Below, piece by piece: positions 1-12,834 of a stretch of DNA of 64,000 nt (position 1 is its first letter; the number at the start of each line of letters is the position of its first letter). Position numbers and translations under genes: made by a program. Source of the DNA: Notospermus geniculatus. Its lineage: Eukaryota > Nemertea > Pilidiophora > Heteronemertea > Lineidae. The notes beneath the pieces were generated by a model. It saw only the letters and a list, made by a program, of their open reading frames with translations. It was not told where the DNA came from and did no database searches. The stretch is from contig NMRB01000604.1 of the NCBI GenBank assembly GCA_002633025.1, positions 90,761 through 154,760 on the forward strand, read 5' to 3'.

Positions 1-102
1 AATCCAGCGTGGCACCCGGTCCTATATAAAAAAGCATAAAAAGTTGTATCAGTGTGCCAAATTTCATAACTTTATACCAAAATGCACGATTTTTGACCTT
101 AG

Positions 103-1070
103 GGACTAGACTAGCGGGTTTTGTACTGTTTTTCCTAGCATGCGTGGATATAAACTTGGGTGATGCTAGCGCCATTCATTTCTCAATGCCGATCTATGTT
201 GCAGTACTCAGTTGGATTATACTCCGAGAACCGCTCAGAATGGATCAGATAGCTGCAGTGATATTCATGATCGTCGGTGTCTTCCTGGTGATGCAGCCCC
301 CATTCATTTTCAATCTCTTCAAACACCATCACGATAATGGAACGAATTCAACTGGACAAGAGATCCAAAACCAATCTAGCAAACAAGGTATACAAGCCGC
401 CCAGTATGATGAACTAAACATTCAATCTCGACATTTAGATGAGACTACGGCAGCAGGAAATCTGTCGATTCGCTGTAGCCCATATGGTTGCTTCGATAAC
501 GTGACATCTTTCAAAAACGATTCCAACTTGCAATCCCTCCATTTGCCCAAATTCATCGCCGCACTTCTCTGCCTCGTCTCATCAATAACAGTTTCCATGG
601 GTTTAGTATTTCTCAGGAAGGTAAAGGAATACAGTTACTCAACCGTCTTCTTCCAACAATCTGTCATTGCACTGCCCGTAACAGTGATTCTAAACACATT
701 CCTCGCAAAGTGGACCATCTCAACCGATCTTGTCGTTTGGGCTGAGCTTCTCGGCTTCATCCTGGCAGGTTCCTTTGGCCACTTGCTACACATCATCGGC
801 GTACAGTGTTCCAATGCCACAATGACGTCAATCGGGGCCACCAATGAAATCTTATTTTCATACATACTAGCGCTGTTCCTTCAGGGAAAGATTCCTGAAT
901 TGCTGTCTATAATTGGAGCAGTTATCATAGCCTTTACCACCCTCTTCGTTGGTGCTTATCAGATTCTCATAGCGAGGAATGACATCGTAGAAGACCAAGG
1001 CCCAAGGGAAGAGTATGAGAAGATTGAAGACAACAAAACACCTGACATGAACAAACCTTCGGTGCCATGA
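103..1070 (+). CDS. SLC35G1-like EamA-family transporter, terminal exon (partial)
   Basis: This is the C-terminal part of a multi-pass membrane transporter of the drug/metabolite transporter (EamA, SLC35G) family. The end of the first EamA repeat is present, with the family pattern of a small-residue helix, LGDASAIHFSMPIYVAVLSW and a following LREPL. A hydrophilic, Asn/Gln/His-rich loop follows (about residues 90-160 of the open frame). A complete second EamA repeat (about 540-980) contains GSFGHLLHIIGVQ and SIGATNEILFSYILA. A charged cytoplasmic-type tail ends at TGA 1068-1070. The frame is open from 54, but the peptide before Gly at 102 does not look like the family. A pyrimidine-rich stretch ending in AG at 101-102 is a good acceptor, so I place the exon at 103. 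The first half of the gene lies left of the window. Substrate cannot be told from sequence; SLC35G members are poorly characterised. SLC35G1 versus other G paralogues is not resolved. Confidence 0.85.
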
Positions 1071-4000
1071 GTAGATCTAGGCAGGCAGTGTTCTGTAAAC
1101 AACTAAATGGACAGCACTCGTCTTTAGGCTGAGAGTACGCAACCAGCTGCCCATCCAGCTATTAGCTTGTATATCGTAAAATACACCTGTTGTCAGAAAC
1201 CAATAGACCAATGTACCGACATGGTATTGTAGGCTAGATTTTTGTTCCTCTAGTAGCCGGCGGACTTGACATCAGGGAAAGTGCTATTCTCGAGACTGCT
1301 TGGACGGTCTAGCGATGTGTTGAAACCAAGCGGGAGGCAGTCTCTCCCCTCACACGGACCAAGAGCACAGGAAACCCATGTGAACATCGATATTCGTTCG
1401 CCTCAAAGAGCGATATATCGATGCTACTTTACTCTCCCGAGCTCACGGTGATAAAACCCATAGAACGACTCCACTTTCCCGTCTGTTATCGTCGGAGCAA
1501 ATATTGGATACAAGATTTATCGCCGTGATGAACGGCTTGTCTCCGCTATTGACACTGGCAGTTGGTAGATTTATGGTGCGAGCGAGCCCAGTCGCCCCGG
1601 TACAGTTGGCCAATACCACCAATACAATGATGACAATAGTTCACCGATTTCGCTGATACGATGGTTGAAATATTCCTGGACGAATACGATTGGAATCGGA
1701 GTTGAATTCGACATGTTTTTAATCAATGGCTTCCACAGCCGATAAGATGACCTCGGGCGAAGTAGCAACCTCAGCATGCCCGATGAAAGGTTCTTGATAA
1801 GCAATCTTGATTTTAACAGGTTGATCCAATCCGATTCGGACGTGAACGGCTTACCTAATTATGTTTGCTTTCTCCAAACCAACAACAGGATCACCGATGA
1901 AATTCACGGCCTGAGCGAGCGTTTCGGAAAGACACCCGAGCTAGCTTGCCAATAAACCGCTACCAATTTCACTAACAAGGCTATTAACACCTGTACGGAA
2001 TAAATCTCCAGGCTACGAGTGCATCTCTTGGCTCTCTGTAGGGTCAACTGCAGGTCGACGAAGAGTAGAGCGAGGTAATCAAACTAACTCAACATCTGAA
2101 ATCGACGTTTCGTTTACTTCCAACGAATGCAATTCGTATTTCACTTAAGTTCATTTGACCATTGGTATTTCTACAATTTAGATCCAAGGATCAATCGAGA
2201 TTCTCTGTTTATTCAATTTATCGTATTCCTTTGACTTCTCCACGAAGAAAGGCTGGGTTTGTCGGCAAGGGAGGAAGACAACTATTTATGTACATGGAGT
2301 CAATGATTAAGTACATGTACATGTACATTACTCGGTTCATTTCAGGATGCTATACACGTAGAGAGCGAAGTACCGACGTTTCGTATTCAAGTCTTCAAAA
2401 TTCCTGGCATATTTGAGCTACATTGCATTTTCATTCACTGCAATCAAGATATTCTTTAAGCCGGTGCATCGAAGAGGTCAGTTCGTTGGGGTGAAACACG
2501 AACGCATCTAGCAATGGCCAGGCTTTCGGCGAGAGACTAATTCCCATCGACTCGCTGTCACCGCTGACGCTTTTATTGATGACAACATTGAATATGAATT
2601 AATTGTTATTGATAACTGATGTGAAATCGAAGCCATGCAGGTGCAGAGGACGTGATTAACAGGCATGTCCTGAAATCTGTGTGCTGCGCTTCGAATGAGC
2701 AAAATGGCTTTCGACATAATCCCTGCAAGGGACTTACTTAAGCCAGATAATTGTCAAGTCACCTCTTGTATGAAAGTAGGTATGGTATGTGCCAGCTGCT
2801 GTGCTGTGCTGTGCTGTTCGGGGAGGGGACATTTGCAGAAAGATGCAGTCGAAAGATGATGATTGTATTGTAATGGATTTTCCCATCAGGGCCGAAGACA
2901 AAGCATTACTGGCCCTTAAGTATGGAAGAGGCAATCTCAAACTACTCATGTTCCTCACTTTGTTGGGATCTTTTACTTGCCGTTGCAAAGGCACAAGGTA
3001 CAGGGAAGCACGGCTTATTGCCCCATGCGACTAAAGAAATTGACTGAGTATCGAACAGTGCCTGGCTCTCAGGCGGATACTTCAGCAACCCACGAACGCC
3101 TTTCATCGCTAATCGCTTTTTCATTGGAGGAAAATTCGGAGTGACAGGTCCCTCTTACCAAGTCATGACTCCCACGCCATCTTAATCAATTTTTCATATC
3201 CTTGTCACTCATTCTGCAGATCATCTTGGCTTTTTACGTGCATCTCCGACGGAATGGAAAGGCGCCCGCTCGTGCTTAAAAAACCTCGAGCCGTAGCTGG
3301 GGAATAGTCATTCGCAATTAACATTGGTCAGGCTCGGAACGATTTATTCCTTTACGCAGTTGTCTACGAACCGGAAAGATGAGGAGTAATTAATAACGTG
3401 GACCAAAAAGCGCCGAATCTGCTCCAGTGGTTTGGCCATTTTTCTTCCTGTGATAGACCAGTGCCATTGATGATGACCATTGGCGTAAAAAATCATCGGT
3501 ATTCGTTTAACCAGTTTCCTGGTTCGTCTCTGAGGATGTAATTAATTCTCTAGCGAAAAAAAGAACGCGTGACCCTATCCATCTTTTCGCATGGTTTCTC
3601 GGTCGTCCGATGTTATTGGAAATTCCGTTGGCAAGGATGTCGCGCACGGTTGCTTTTGTGTGAGTAGCGTATGTTTTATCAGAAAACCAATACGTTGTTA
3701 TCAATGGCAATCGTAAGGACAAAACAACATGTACTACTTGATTGACTTTCTTCTCAATGGGGACGCTAGCCGACTTTTTCAATAGGTGTCACTACATGTA
3801 GTGGTTAAAACTATTGAAATGAAACTGACATCCCGGTCCTGATCAATTTCCCACACAAAAGGCGTCCATTGTATTAGGACCGGGTTTCGGTGTGCTGCCC
3901 TCTATCGAGCTAGGATCCCCATTGGCAAATAAAATTAGAGTATTTCACAAAATTTCCTCCTGTGTTGGCGACTTTCTTCAAACGCCGATGACGGCAGGTG

Positions 4001-5319
4001 AGCCATCATGCTAAACGACAGGGAACGACGAAAATGATACTAGTAGACCGAAGTAAGGAGCAATTACTTACAGTTGATTATACTGTGAATCAAATCAGAG
4101 ATTTGGTTCAGCGGCTTCTGTCGTTTCATTGATGATACAAATGCTGTGTTTCATATCGTCATTAGATTTCACGTAAATCATGCGTGGGATTGACCTTCGA
4201 TAAAGTCAGTTTGTTTATCGAGCCGCATGATGGATGCCAACGAGAACGCCTACGATGTTGTTTACAAACGAGGTTCATAAAACTGCCACTTGGTGACGCA
4301 GTACGTCGTCTCGAGTCCTCCTGTTGGACCTCTTAGATTTAACGCCAAGATAAGCCAAAACCAAGCAAGGATACGATTTCTTTGAACGAGAAAGATTATA
4401 ATGCCAAGGAAAAGTCCACGCCTAATATGCGTCGACAACAACTACCTGTCAGCGTCCCATTCCAGAGCATATATCCGTCGGTGACAGTGGGACACAACGT
4501 TGACCCCCAACTGATTATTTAGACTGTGACTTTCCGCCATATTTTGCTATCTTGCCCACACATAATCTCCCCAGCATGCCTACAGGTTGGTTGTGGCACA
4601 TCCATCATGGTGACTGGTGATGTTAAGCCTGTCATTTATCTAATGAGATCACGCCGCTATCATCGGGTCAATATTTGTCAATAAGTGACCAGGGTGCAAT
4701 ATAAATCAATGGTACGCCCAGTTGTAGGTAATGCTCTGCACTCAACGAGACAGAGTCACTGAAATCCAAACGATTTCTTACACCGAATCGAACCTTATGA
4801 TTCTTTATGTGGCACTAACTCTGACATTTGATGAGTTTAGCATGCTAAAGACTGACAGTGACGGCGGAACGTATCACCGTATGGTCTCGCTGGAAGCCCA
4901 ACTTGGTGAATCCTGCCATCATTCAACCAGAAGGAGACTCGCAGTCGTGTGCACTCTACTGGTCTGATTGGTCAAGCGAAATATTAAACGCACCAATCAG
5001 AACTGATTCGGAATTTTACGAGTAAACAACTACACACTAAAGTTTACCTACAGCTGTTAACGAACCAGTTTATGGCGTAAAAACACCAACATTAGACCCA
5101 GCAAGCACTAAATCTAACGGCTATGGTGACTTCATGAACCAAGGGATTCACTGACGAAGGGGTTGCTTTATTTTGAAGCTGTCAGCTGGAATCTGAGAGC
5201 CACATTATCACCGCTGTCAAATCATAGACCACTAGAATGTTACATGTGCTTGAATCTAACGCGGGCGATTTGTGAAAGACAAACTAGAAAATCGCAAAGC
5301 TTCGAGAAACAGCGTCATT
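1071..5319. other. No recognisable gene; 3' flank of the SLC35G-like gene
   Basis: The first part is probably 3' untranslated sequence. AATAAA occurs at 1951 and 1999, about 0.9 kb past the stop, but no closer canonical polyadenylation signal was seen. The rest has only short open frames without recognisable domains. An alternating tacatgtaca tract lies near 2311-2330. Confidence 0.5.
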
Positions 5320-5445
5320 AGAGTTTTCGCAAAGCCCGCGAAACGCCAACGCGAACGCCAAACCCATTGTTCGATGCCAGGAAGAGAGCACCGAACAAAA
5401 GGATAGATGTTCGCGTTGGCGTTTCGGGGGCTTTGCGAAAACTCT
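5320..5445. repeat. 126-bp inverted-repeat element, family A copy 1
   Basis: The arms agagttttcgcaaagcc and its complement enclose a second arm pair, cgaaacgccaacgcgaacg, and a short conserved core containing caccgaacaaaaggat. Other copies lie at 26498, 26668, 35069 and, in degenerate form, 43752. The near-complete palindrome and shared core mark a non-autonomous foldback or MITE family. No coding content is expected. Confidence 0.85.
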
Positions 5446-5868
5446 GTATTGTCTCTCCTTCACGTCAGCCTCCAATTTGCCCAAGACATTTCAATTTGCA
5501 ATCATAATTTCGCAGTAAATTCTCATTTTTCCGCAGTGAAGTAGATCGGTGGGAGATTGATCGTTAGTTTATTTTAGCGGAACACGCCATGTTGATGAAG
5601 TCTTACCACAAACAGGCGAAGCCCATTGATTACTCGGCAATTTCTGTGGCGACTGCGGAGAAACGTTGTTTTATCCAAGGCGAAATTGGAAGCCGTTTAA
5701 AAGTAGGCTTTTGCTTCGGGGTTGATCAATTGCTGAACAATTACCCATTTGAGCCAAGATTTTCCGAAGATTTTTGCCTTCAACAAACGATAGTGAAGTA
5801 CAGCAGTACACTCGTATCTCGATTGTAACGTCAATAGTTACAAAATACAGTCATCGATTGCCGACTTA

Positions 5869-6132
5869 GGCTTCCCTTACATAGAAGTATTCAGTATACG
5901 AAAACGCCGGTTAACAAAGGCATTCCGAGGATTCACCACCGTGAAGCCATTGTAAACCGGTGTTTTCGTATACCGTATACTTCGATGTAAAGGAAGCCTT
6001 AAGGCTTCCCTTACATTGAAGTATACGGTATACGAAAACACCGGTTAACAAAGGCATTCCGAGGATTCACCACCGTGAAGCCATTGTTAACCGGCGTTTT
6101 CGTATACCGTATACTTCAATGTAAAGGAAGCC
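5869..6132. repeat. Two adjacent 130-bp palindromic MITE units
   Basis: Unit 1 is 5869-5998 and unit 2 is 6003-6132. Each starts GGCTTCCCTTACAT and ends with the complement ATGTAAAGGAAGCC, with an inner arm tatacgaaaac. The units differ at only a few bases. TTA precedes unit 1, TTAA separates the units and TTA follows unit 2. This fits repeated insertion into a 3-bp TTA/TAA target, as PIF/Harbinger-type MITEs do. The superfamily is inference from target and GG ends only. Confidence 0.8.
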
Positions 6133-6135
6133 TTA

Positions 6136-8890
6136 GGAGCTGAAAATTAAGGAATAAATCGGCACAGAGTGATCCATAGAACAACAGTCAGAATAGCCGT
6201 GTCTCTTGTCAACACCTCCATTGTATACCAATTGTGCCTAAGAATGAGTGACTATGAAAGCCCTTTGTGTAGCCAAGTCAATGAACGATAACAATAGAGC
6301 ATTTGAGCTGTTCTATGTATTGTGGGATCACTCTGTACACGTTTATACCTTAAGTTTCCAGCCCCTTCAACACCAATTCAGGGCAGTTTTTGGCTGGTAA
6401 CGGAGCAACTGCGACAACAAGGATAAATACAAAGGCCATGTTGTCAGATGATGGAGAGGTACTTGCAAAGCGAAATCTCCTTCTCGAGATCACTGAGCGC
6501 CCTCAGCGGCTAAATGGGGACCTACGAGTTTGGGAAGTGTGTGTGTGTATAAATATTGCATTATGCGTCCACCTGCGCATTGCCCGTTTCTAACGAACCC
6601 CTGGGACCTCGTGGAGGAAGAAATGTAGACGCAAATGCGAATTTATGGCGTGCAATTTGGTTTATGCTCATCCTGTTCAAGCAGCTGACCGTACAGCGAA
6701 TGCTATCTTTCACGTTTCATCATGCTATTGGTCATCTGATGGCAGGCTGAGATAAACATCACATTGCTATCTTAAACTGCTCGCTTTTACCCCCGTTAGG
6801 TACAGGAATGTTCTGTTGAATCAGCTACCTTATAACAAATAATAATTTGCGATATCTTCCCCATAGGTCACTTTTTGGACCAAGCTTTTTCTTCTGTTGC
6901 AGTATTCCTCGTAAACAGACTTCAAAGCTACGGCGGCTACTGCCACATGAGCAGATCTACCTTACCGAGTTACGAAAGTAGGATGCAGCAATAGATAGTT
7001 TCTTTATTCGACATTCAACACCGAGAATAGAATTTGGCCTTGGAGTCTATACATGCAGTTTTCATCGGTGAAAAAGAAAAAAAGCAGCTCAAATGACGAA
7101 GTCAAATATTTGTGATGCTGTTGATGGTTGCGGAAATAAATCCCATTCTGGAAGAAAACAAACATCCATTCACTGATCTACAGGTCGCGGATTTTTTAAA
7201 GCAATTTTGCAGATGGATGGAATGAATGAAAATGCATACGGTACCGGTTCGTGGTAAAACATCCGAATGTAAGGATTTCTGACGAAGCCCAACTTTGTCA
7301 GGTGAATGTACTAGACGTTTGAAGCCTTTGTATGTATGGTTCAGAAAGGCCTATCGCAGAAAACTATAAGCCGACTTTTAAGTCATTCTTACCAAACAAT
7401 CCTTATTGTGGTTTCATGCATGTAGCCTACAGCACACGCTGCCACTAGTGGAGATTTTATCTCCGGCGACGAAAAGTTCCACGTGACTTGTCGTCGAGGG
7501 TGCTTAAGGGTTTATTTACACTATGAAATCAACTTGAGACAATAGGTGAACTTTAAAGTTTTGGGTAAGATTCAGTGTTAACACTAACACCAACACCGAA
7601 CTTTAAAGTCACCTAGTGACGGGGTCTGGCTTATTACATCGCTGTCATTCAGTGACATCAATTACTATGGAATGAAATAATTGCCGAGCGGCGTCATAGA
7701 TAGTCGATCGAAAGGGGATATTCAACTGCGTTTCCATTAAGAGTACCAATCCATTAGCGGGCCTTCTTTATCTTGAGTTTTATAGCGAGGCGGACATTTA
7801 CTACCAAGCATCCTGCTTCGAGGGTATCGAATGATACAAAACATCCGCCAGACGGCAGCACCTACCCGATATGACACCGGAGACACTAAAGTACAAACGC
7901 CATGAGCTGAGCGAAGAAAGTATTAGCAGGAAGAACAGGAAATATGTCTCACAGTAACGGACGTTTTCGCCTTTTGTCTGGGGAATATCTTTTGTATTTG
8001 CTGTCTGAAAAACGGAAAGGCCGGGATAGATATGGTAAAGAATGTGCACATGTACCATAAGACACAGCCTATCAGTGAAATGAATACGAGTAATTGTTCT
8101 AATACTTGGTACAAGAACGTCACGATCACAACTAAAATCCTTTATTTTTTCACAAAGTTCTGTCTGCGGCCTGATATCATTTTCAGACACATTTCAGTTA
8201 CTCCTTCAAATCGCGATCTTAATACCACTCAATGTTTTATCGTTTCGCTGCAGCTTTATTTTGTCAACTAAACAAACTTTAAATCAGTTTTAAATTGAAT
8301 GTCAAAAGCAGCTGACTCTTGGATTATATGTAGGGCTTTTCTCTTGGATCGCTGCTTAAACCAGATTAAGTAAAATCAATCTAATACTTTTTTCTTAGTG
8401 AACCTTTTTCTTTCAAGTGTCCTCTGAAGTTCTAATGTCAACGAAAGATGTTGATTTGACTTTCTAATCCTTGCCCACTCAAAGGACCAAGTCGTCTACA
8501 TCCACGTCCTTGTCTTCTCAATACAACTTATGATATCAATCTTGTAAAAATCTATCAAGTTTACAAACAAGGAATTTTCTTTGGTTGCGCGATCTGACGA
8601 AGATACCTAAAGTTTGTCTCAAAAGGCTATTTTCAGAGGCAGTTGTTTGACTAGAAAGGCAAGTACAAAGTACGGCGATCGAACATGCATTTTGTGGCTG
8701 GATCGGCCACAGAAATCAACTACATGTAATCAGAAAGCCTGAGTCTTCCGTTTTTGTTGTAAAGAGTGTTTAGTCTGGCACAGGCATGGGCTATTTCGGG
8801 TCTTTTTTGTATTACATCAAAAATAGGCACAGCCGAAACGCTTCAGGAGGTCTCAATCACCTTACAAATCCCAAATAGCAACTCATGATA
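6136..8890. other. Intergenic, no recognisable gene
   Basis: Open frames here are short and have no recognisable domain. The longest, 7801-8190 on the minus strand (129 codons), contains one hydrophobic stretch (YFLFFLLILSSL) but no family signature, and I do not call it. A small hairpin with gaactttaaagt arms lies near 7547-7612. Confidence 0.45.
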
Positions 8891-8910
8891 GTTTTGGGAC
8901 ACCCTGTATA
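8891..8910. repeat. Possible mariner-type terminal repeat end
   Basis: The 20 bases gttttgggacaccctgtata resemble the end of many mariner-family elements (complement begins CAGGGTGTCCCAAAA). No partner end was found upstream, so this may be a solo or decayed end. Confidence 0.3.
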
Positions 8911-9248
8911 TACATAAATTAATTCTCTTAGTCACGATCCCTTACCATCAAAGCGCTGTCAAGCCAGTCGCTGAAGAGTTGCGAAAAAAACGGAGGTTTT
9001 TTTCTCATAGGATTACTGTCCTACATACATCAGTATCATTTCCGCCTCTCACACGGCTTCAAGGTATGTCCAATTTCGTTTCTGTGGCTTGCCAATCAGT
9101 ATTTTTGATTATCCATTTGGTCAATTACGGGTGTTAATGGCCAGAGGTCTTTTGGTCGGCCGACGCATGTGTCAAACGTGATTCAACCTCGTAAGGCCAC
9201 TGGTGCTGAGAACGCCAGCTGCACAGTTGCCCAGTGTAGGGTTATCTT

Positions 9249-9895
9249 GGTCAGAATTTGCGGTTACTTTCGAAACACCAAAGCGAATGAAACCAGACTT
9301 TGTGTGGTGACAACATGGCGGATCAGCCTACCTAGATTCAAGAGGAAGTCCAGCGTATACGTTATGCCGTCGAGCTACAGATCGGTCATCTTATTCCCGA
9401 AAAGGAAAAAAATCGACTTCAGCCCTACGCCTAGGCCTATAGTGAGTTTTCATAAGCGTTAACTCGTACTTGAGGGAACAGAGTAAACGAACGCAGAAAT
9501 GTGTCCTTGATATTCTAAATGGATAGATGGGAATCTTGCGTGAGGAACTGACAATGTCATCGTTCGTTGAACATTTACAAGACGACTTGCGCCTGATCGA
9601 CAAAGTATTTTGCTTGTCAACAACATCTTGCCAATAAGTAAAGTTGCTTTCCTGTGTCAACAGGATCGAAGAGGGTAGGATACATGGCGAGAAAGAGAAT
9701 CGATCCGGATTTATCGTTCGGGATTGAACTGTTCGATCAGTGATCAATGTCTGCCGAACTGCTCCTCAGTCATCGATCACTTGCCTAGGATCGGTAGCTT
9801 ACGGTACTCCCAGCCCAGACACGTCAATGCTTATGGAACCTTCAAGCAGAATGAGCTTTATACACGTACGTCACCCATTAACGTAACGCTAAAGG
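9249..9895 (+). repeat. Direct duplication copy A (about 0.65 kb)
   Basis: This stretch is nearly identical to 9945-10592, with a few substitutions and single-base length changes. It ends exactly at a single n (9896). Both copies contain the same short, stop-interrupted protein-like frames. These include a MADQPT start followed by TAG and a frame beginning QEEVQRIRYAVELQ, so the segment may derive from an old coding sequence I do not recognise. Confidence 0.85.
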
Positions 9896-9944
9896 NGGCG
9901 GAGACTCCAGAGTCTGCATGCAGACTCAACTGAACTCTAGTTTT

Positions 9945-10592
9945 GGTCAGAATTTGCGGTTACTTTCGAAACACCAAAGCGAATGAAACCAGACTTTGTG
10001 TGGTGACAACATGGCGGATCAGTCTACCTAGATTCAAGAGGAAGTCCAGCGTATACGTTATGCCGTCGAGCTACAGATCGGTCATCTTATTCCCGAAAAG
10101 GAAAAAAAATCGACTTCAGCCCTACGCCTAGGCCTATAGTGAGTTTTCATAAGCTTTAACTCGTACTTGAGGGAACAGAGTAAACAAACGCAGAAATGTG
10201 TCCTTGATATTCTAAATGGATAGATGGGAATCTTGCGTGAGGAACTGACAATGTCATCGTTCGTTGAACATTTACAAGACGACTTGCGCCTGATCGACAA
10301 AGTATTTTGCTTGTCAACAACATCTTGCCAATAAGTAAAGTTGCTTTCCTGTGTCAACAGGATCGAAGAGGGTAGGATACATGGCGAGAAAGAGAATCGA
10401 TCCGGATTTATCGTTCGGGATTGAACTGTTCGATCAGTGATCAATGTCTGCCGAACTGCTCCTCAGTCATCGATCACTTGCCTAGGATCGGTAGCTTACG
10501 GTACTCCCAGCCCAGACACGTCAATGCTTATGGAACCTTCAAGCAGAATGAGCTTTATACACGTACGTCACCCATTAACGTAACGCTAAAGG
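9945..10592 (+). repeat. Direct duplication copy B (about 0.65 kb)
   Basis: This is the second copy of 9249-9895, in the same orientation and separated from it by n and 48 unrelated bases. The abrupt end of copy A at the n fits a gap closure between two allelic contigs better than a true tandem duplication. Confidence 0.85.
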
Positions 10593-12603
10593 TTGAAAAC
10601 AAATCTTTAACGTTTTTAGTGTCATCGTCATCGCGACGATCCCTTGCAATCCACATTTTTTCAGAGCAGGCAGGACTGCGTTATCCCTTACGATAGAAAA
10701 GTTCATGTCATTTGCTCAAGCCCTGAAACAAATGGGTGCAACCTGAAGTTCTTATGCCGTATTCGATGAATTAAAGAAGACCGACGAACGTGCGTTTTGC
10801 CTCTCCTAGAAATTTAATTGAATAGGGGAAAAGTCGGAACAAACTTTGTCAATGGAAAAGTTTTCTTCGAGTTAACACTTAATGCACTTTGCTGCATTTA
10901 CATGTTATTGCAAAAACGGGCTTCTTTATGTTTTATTCATAAACCATTAATGTTTCACTATCACACCGATGTTTTAAAATATTCGACGTGTAATGGAGTC
11001 ATATAAAATCCATTAACGGCATCGTCGCAAAAAGTGCGTCGAACGTAAAGTTCACCGCACTATAGGTCGGCCAGCAGCTTGCTTTGGTCAGCGTGCGGTT
11101 CTCTATTCCGAAACCCGGGAGGCTCTCGACTGCGACTCCTTGGCGAAGAAAATCGATAGCAATTCAGATATTGATATCAATTTCTCTCTTTCTACCACTC
11201 ATGATCTATGTATTTTTGTCTGGTATCAACAGATACCAGACCGCTTTGCTTGGCAGCAGTTTGAACTAGTCGGGTCAATATAAGATTTGTACCCCCCAAA
11301 AAATTGCAACAAAATGTTTTATTGTTTTAAATGCTAAGGTAGACCATACTGAGCTCCAGAAAAAAAGTCTCCGGAAATCTGACCCCGGGAAAGGGGTTAA
11401 TTTGCAATTTGCAATCTGGAACTGACTTTATCATTGGGCCCAAGAACAGAGCTTTGTACAGGAGAATGGGAACCGATGTACAACTAACTTATGAACGGTT
11501 GGATTTACACCNGATTGATCTTGATAGATTCGACCTTGAACGCAGTTGGACGCGGAGAAAAAGATAACGGATGGGGTTGATTTGAGGACACGAAGAAATT
11601 GCCGTTCAGATCAGGCGACCAGATTCAAGATATCCTTGAACTATGTGCTGATATCAACAATCTATTACTCCAACCACGGTGAAGTAGATTTCTCCTGGTG
11701 ATCTAATAACTATACGTATTCGGTTACGGCGAAAGCTGATTTTCTAAGATTCTCTGAGCCAGAATCACGCCGACACACACATTATTAAAACGAAGTGGCT
11801 ATTTATCAAGCCCGGCTCGCTAAGCAGTACGCAAAATTGGGCTTAAACGTCGAGCTGCCCGTATTTCCGGAATCAGGTGATAAATACTCTACCATTGTCT
11901 TCAGTGTGTTGATTGGCACATTGCAAAGATGTGGGGCCTACACCCCTGAGGTCGAGGGTTCGATTCCCGTGTGGTCATGATATTTTTTCCTTTTTCTTGT
12001 TTTCCTTTTCTTAGAAAATTATGTTGCCTTTTCCAAATTTCTACATAGAACAACTGGTTAATAATTTTTTTTCTTAGTGGCGACACTGATAAAATCGTCT
12101 ACAGAATCGTCGCATCATCCTGCTGGGCACACCCTGGTGTCCGGACTTACCGGCAGATTCTGACCCACAAACCCCAGCGGTTTAATCTTGAGACTGACGA
12201 AAACCGAGAAGTCTGAAGCTATAGGCATGCGACCACAGTGTCTGAGATTTGGGTCATCACACAGAAACAAGGGTTGAAAAAAGGATAAATTGGCTTCGGA
12301 GACCCCCATGTTGCGCGCAATGAAGCACCACCACATTGCCGACTTCCGAACTAAACAAGCTGAAGCCATTGCATATTCATGAGGAGGCGTGTCTTTATTG
12401 CCAGCTCGACGAACAATGCAGAATTTGAAGCCTGTTTGTCAAGCTAGCTCGATGAATAACACTGAATCCACGTACTCCTCATCGAGCGGCTTGGCAAATA
12501 AGACCGAAAGTAGTGCTTATTCATCGAGCGGCTCGATAAATAAACCCGGTCTTATTAAAACAACACCCTGTTGTCTGAGTCGAAGCCTCTTTTCGAAGCT
12601 TCA
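10593..12603. other. Intergenic, no recognisable gene; contains an assembly n at 11512
   Basis: Only short frames without domains occur. No direct copy was noticed on the two sides of the n at 11512. A tRNA-like B box lies at 11957-11967. Confidence 0.4.
11957..11967 (+). other. Pol III B-box-like sequence, possible SINE or tRNA relic
   Basis: The bases GGTTCGATTCC match the tRNA B box and sit in an imperfect T-arm (gaggg, loop, cccgt). No matching acceptor stem or A box is found at the right distance upstream, so this is not an intact tRNA gene. A tRNA-derived SINE fragment or chance are both possible. Confidence 0.25.
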
Positions 12604-12834
12604 TAGACCGTTCTCAAATTGACGTAAACAACAAAGATCTGCGCACTTCCGCCGAAATCTCAACCACAACCTCGGTCTGAAACTGAATGACGTGACGCAG
12701 ACACTAACCCCACCGTTGCGTCAGACTTGACCATTGCTGAATCATGGATGGCGTCACGTCAGCTGGTTTCAGATCGAGGTTCTGGTTGAGATTTCGGCGT
12801 AAGTGCGCAGATCGGCGAATTTGAGAATGGTCTA
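12604..12834. repeat. Foldback MITE with TA target duplication (copy in duplication A)
   Basis: The arms begin GACCGTTCTCAAATT and end AATTTGAGAATGGTC, flanked by TA on both sides. Inner homologous arms contain gccgaaatctcaaccacaac and tgagatttcggc. The centre holds a second pair around gtgacgcagac and gcgtcagac. TA targets suggest a Tc1/mariner-type MITE. The same element recurs at 13731-13959 because the whole locus is duplicated. Confidence 0.75.

Noticed and set aside
54-102. Start of the SLC35G-like frame at ATG 54
   Set aside because: The residues before Gly at 102 do not fit the family, the protein lacks its first helices, and an acceptor AG lies at 101-102. This is intron read-through, not the true start.
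11900-11975. Intact tRNA gene
   Set aside because: Only the B box and part of a T-arm are present. No acceptor stem or A box pairs with it.
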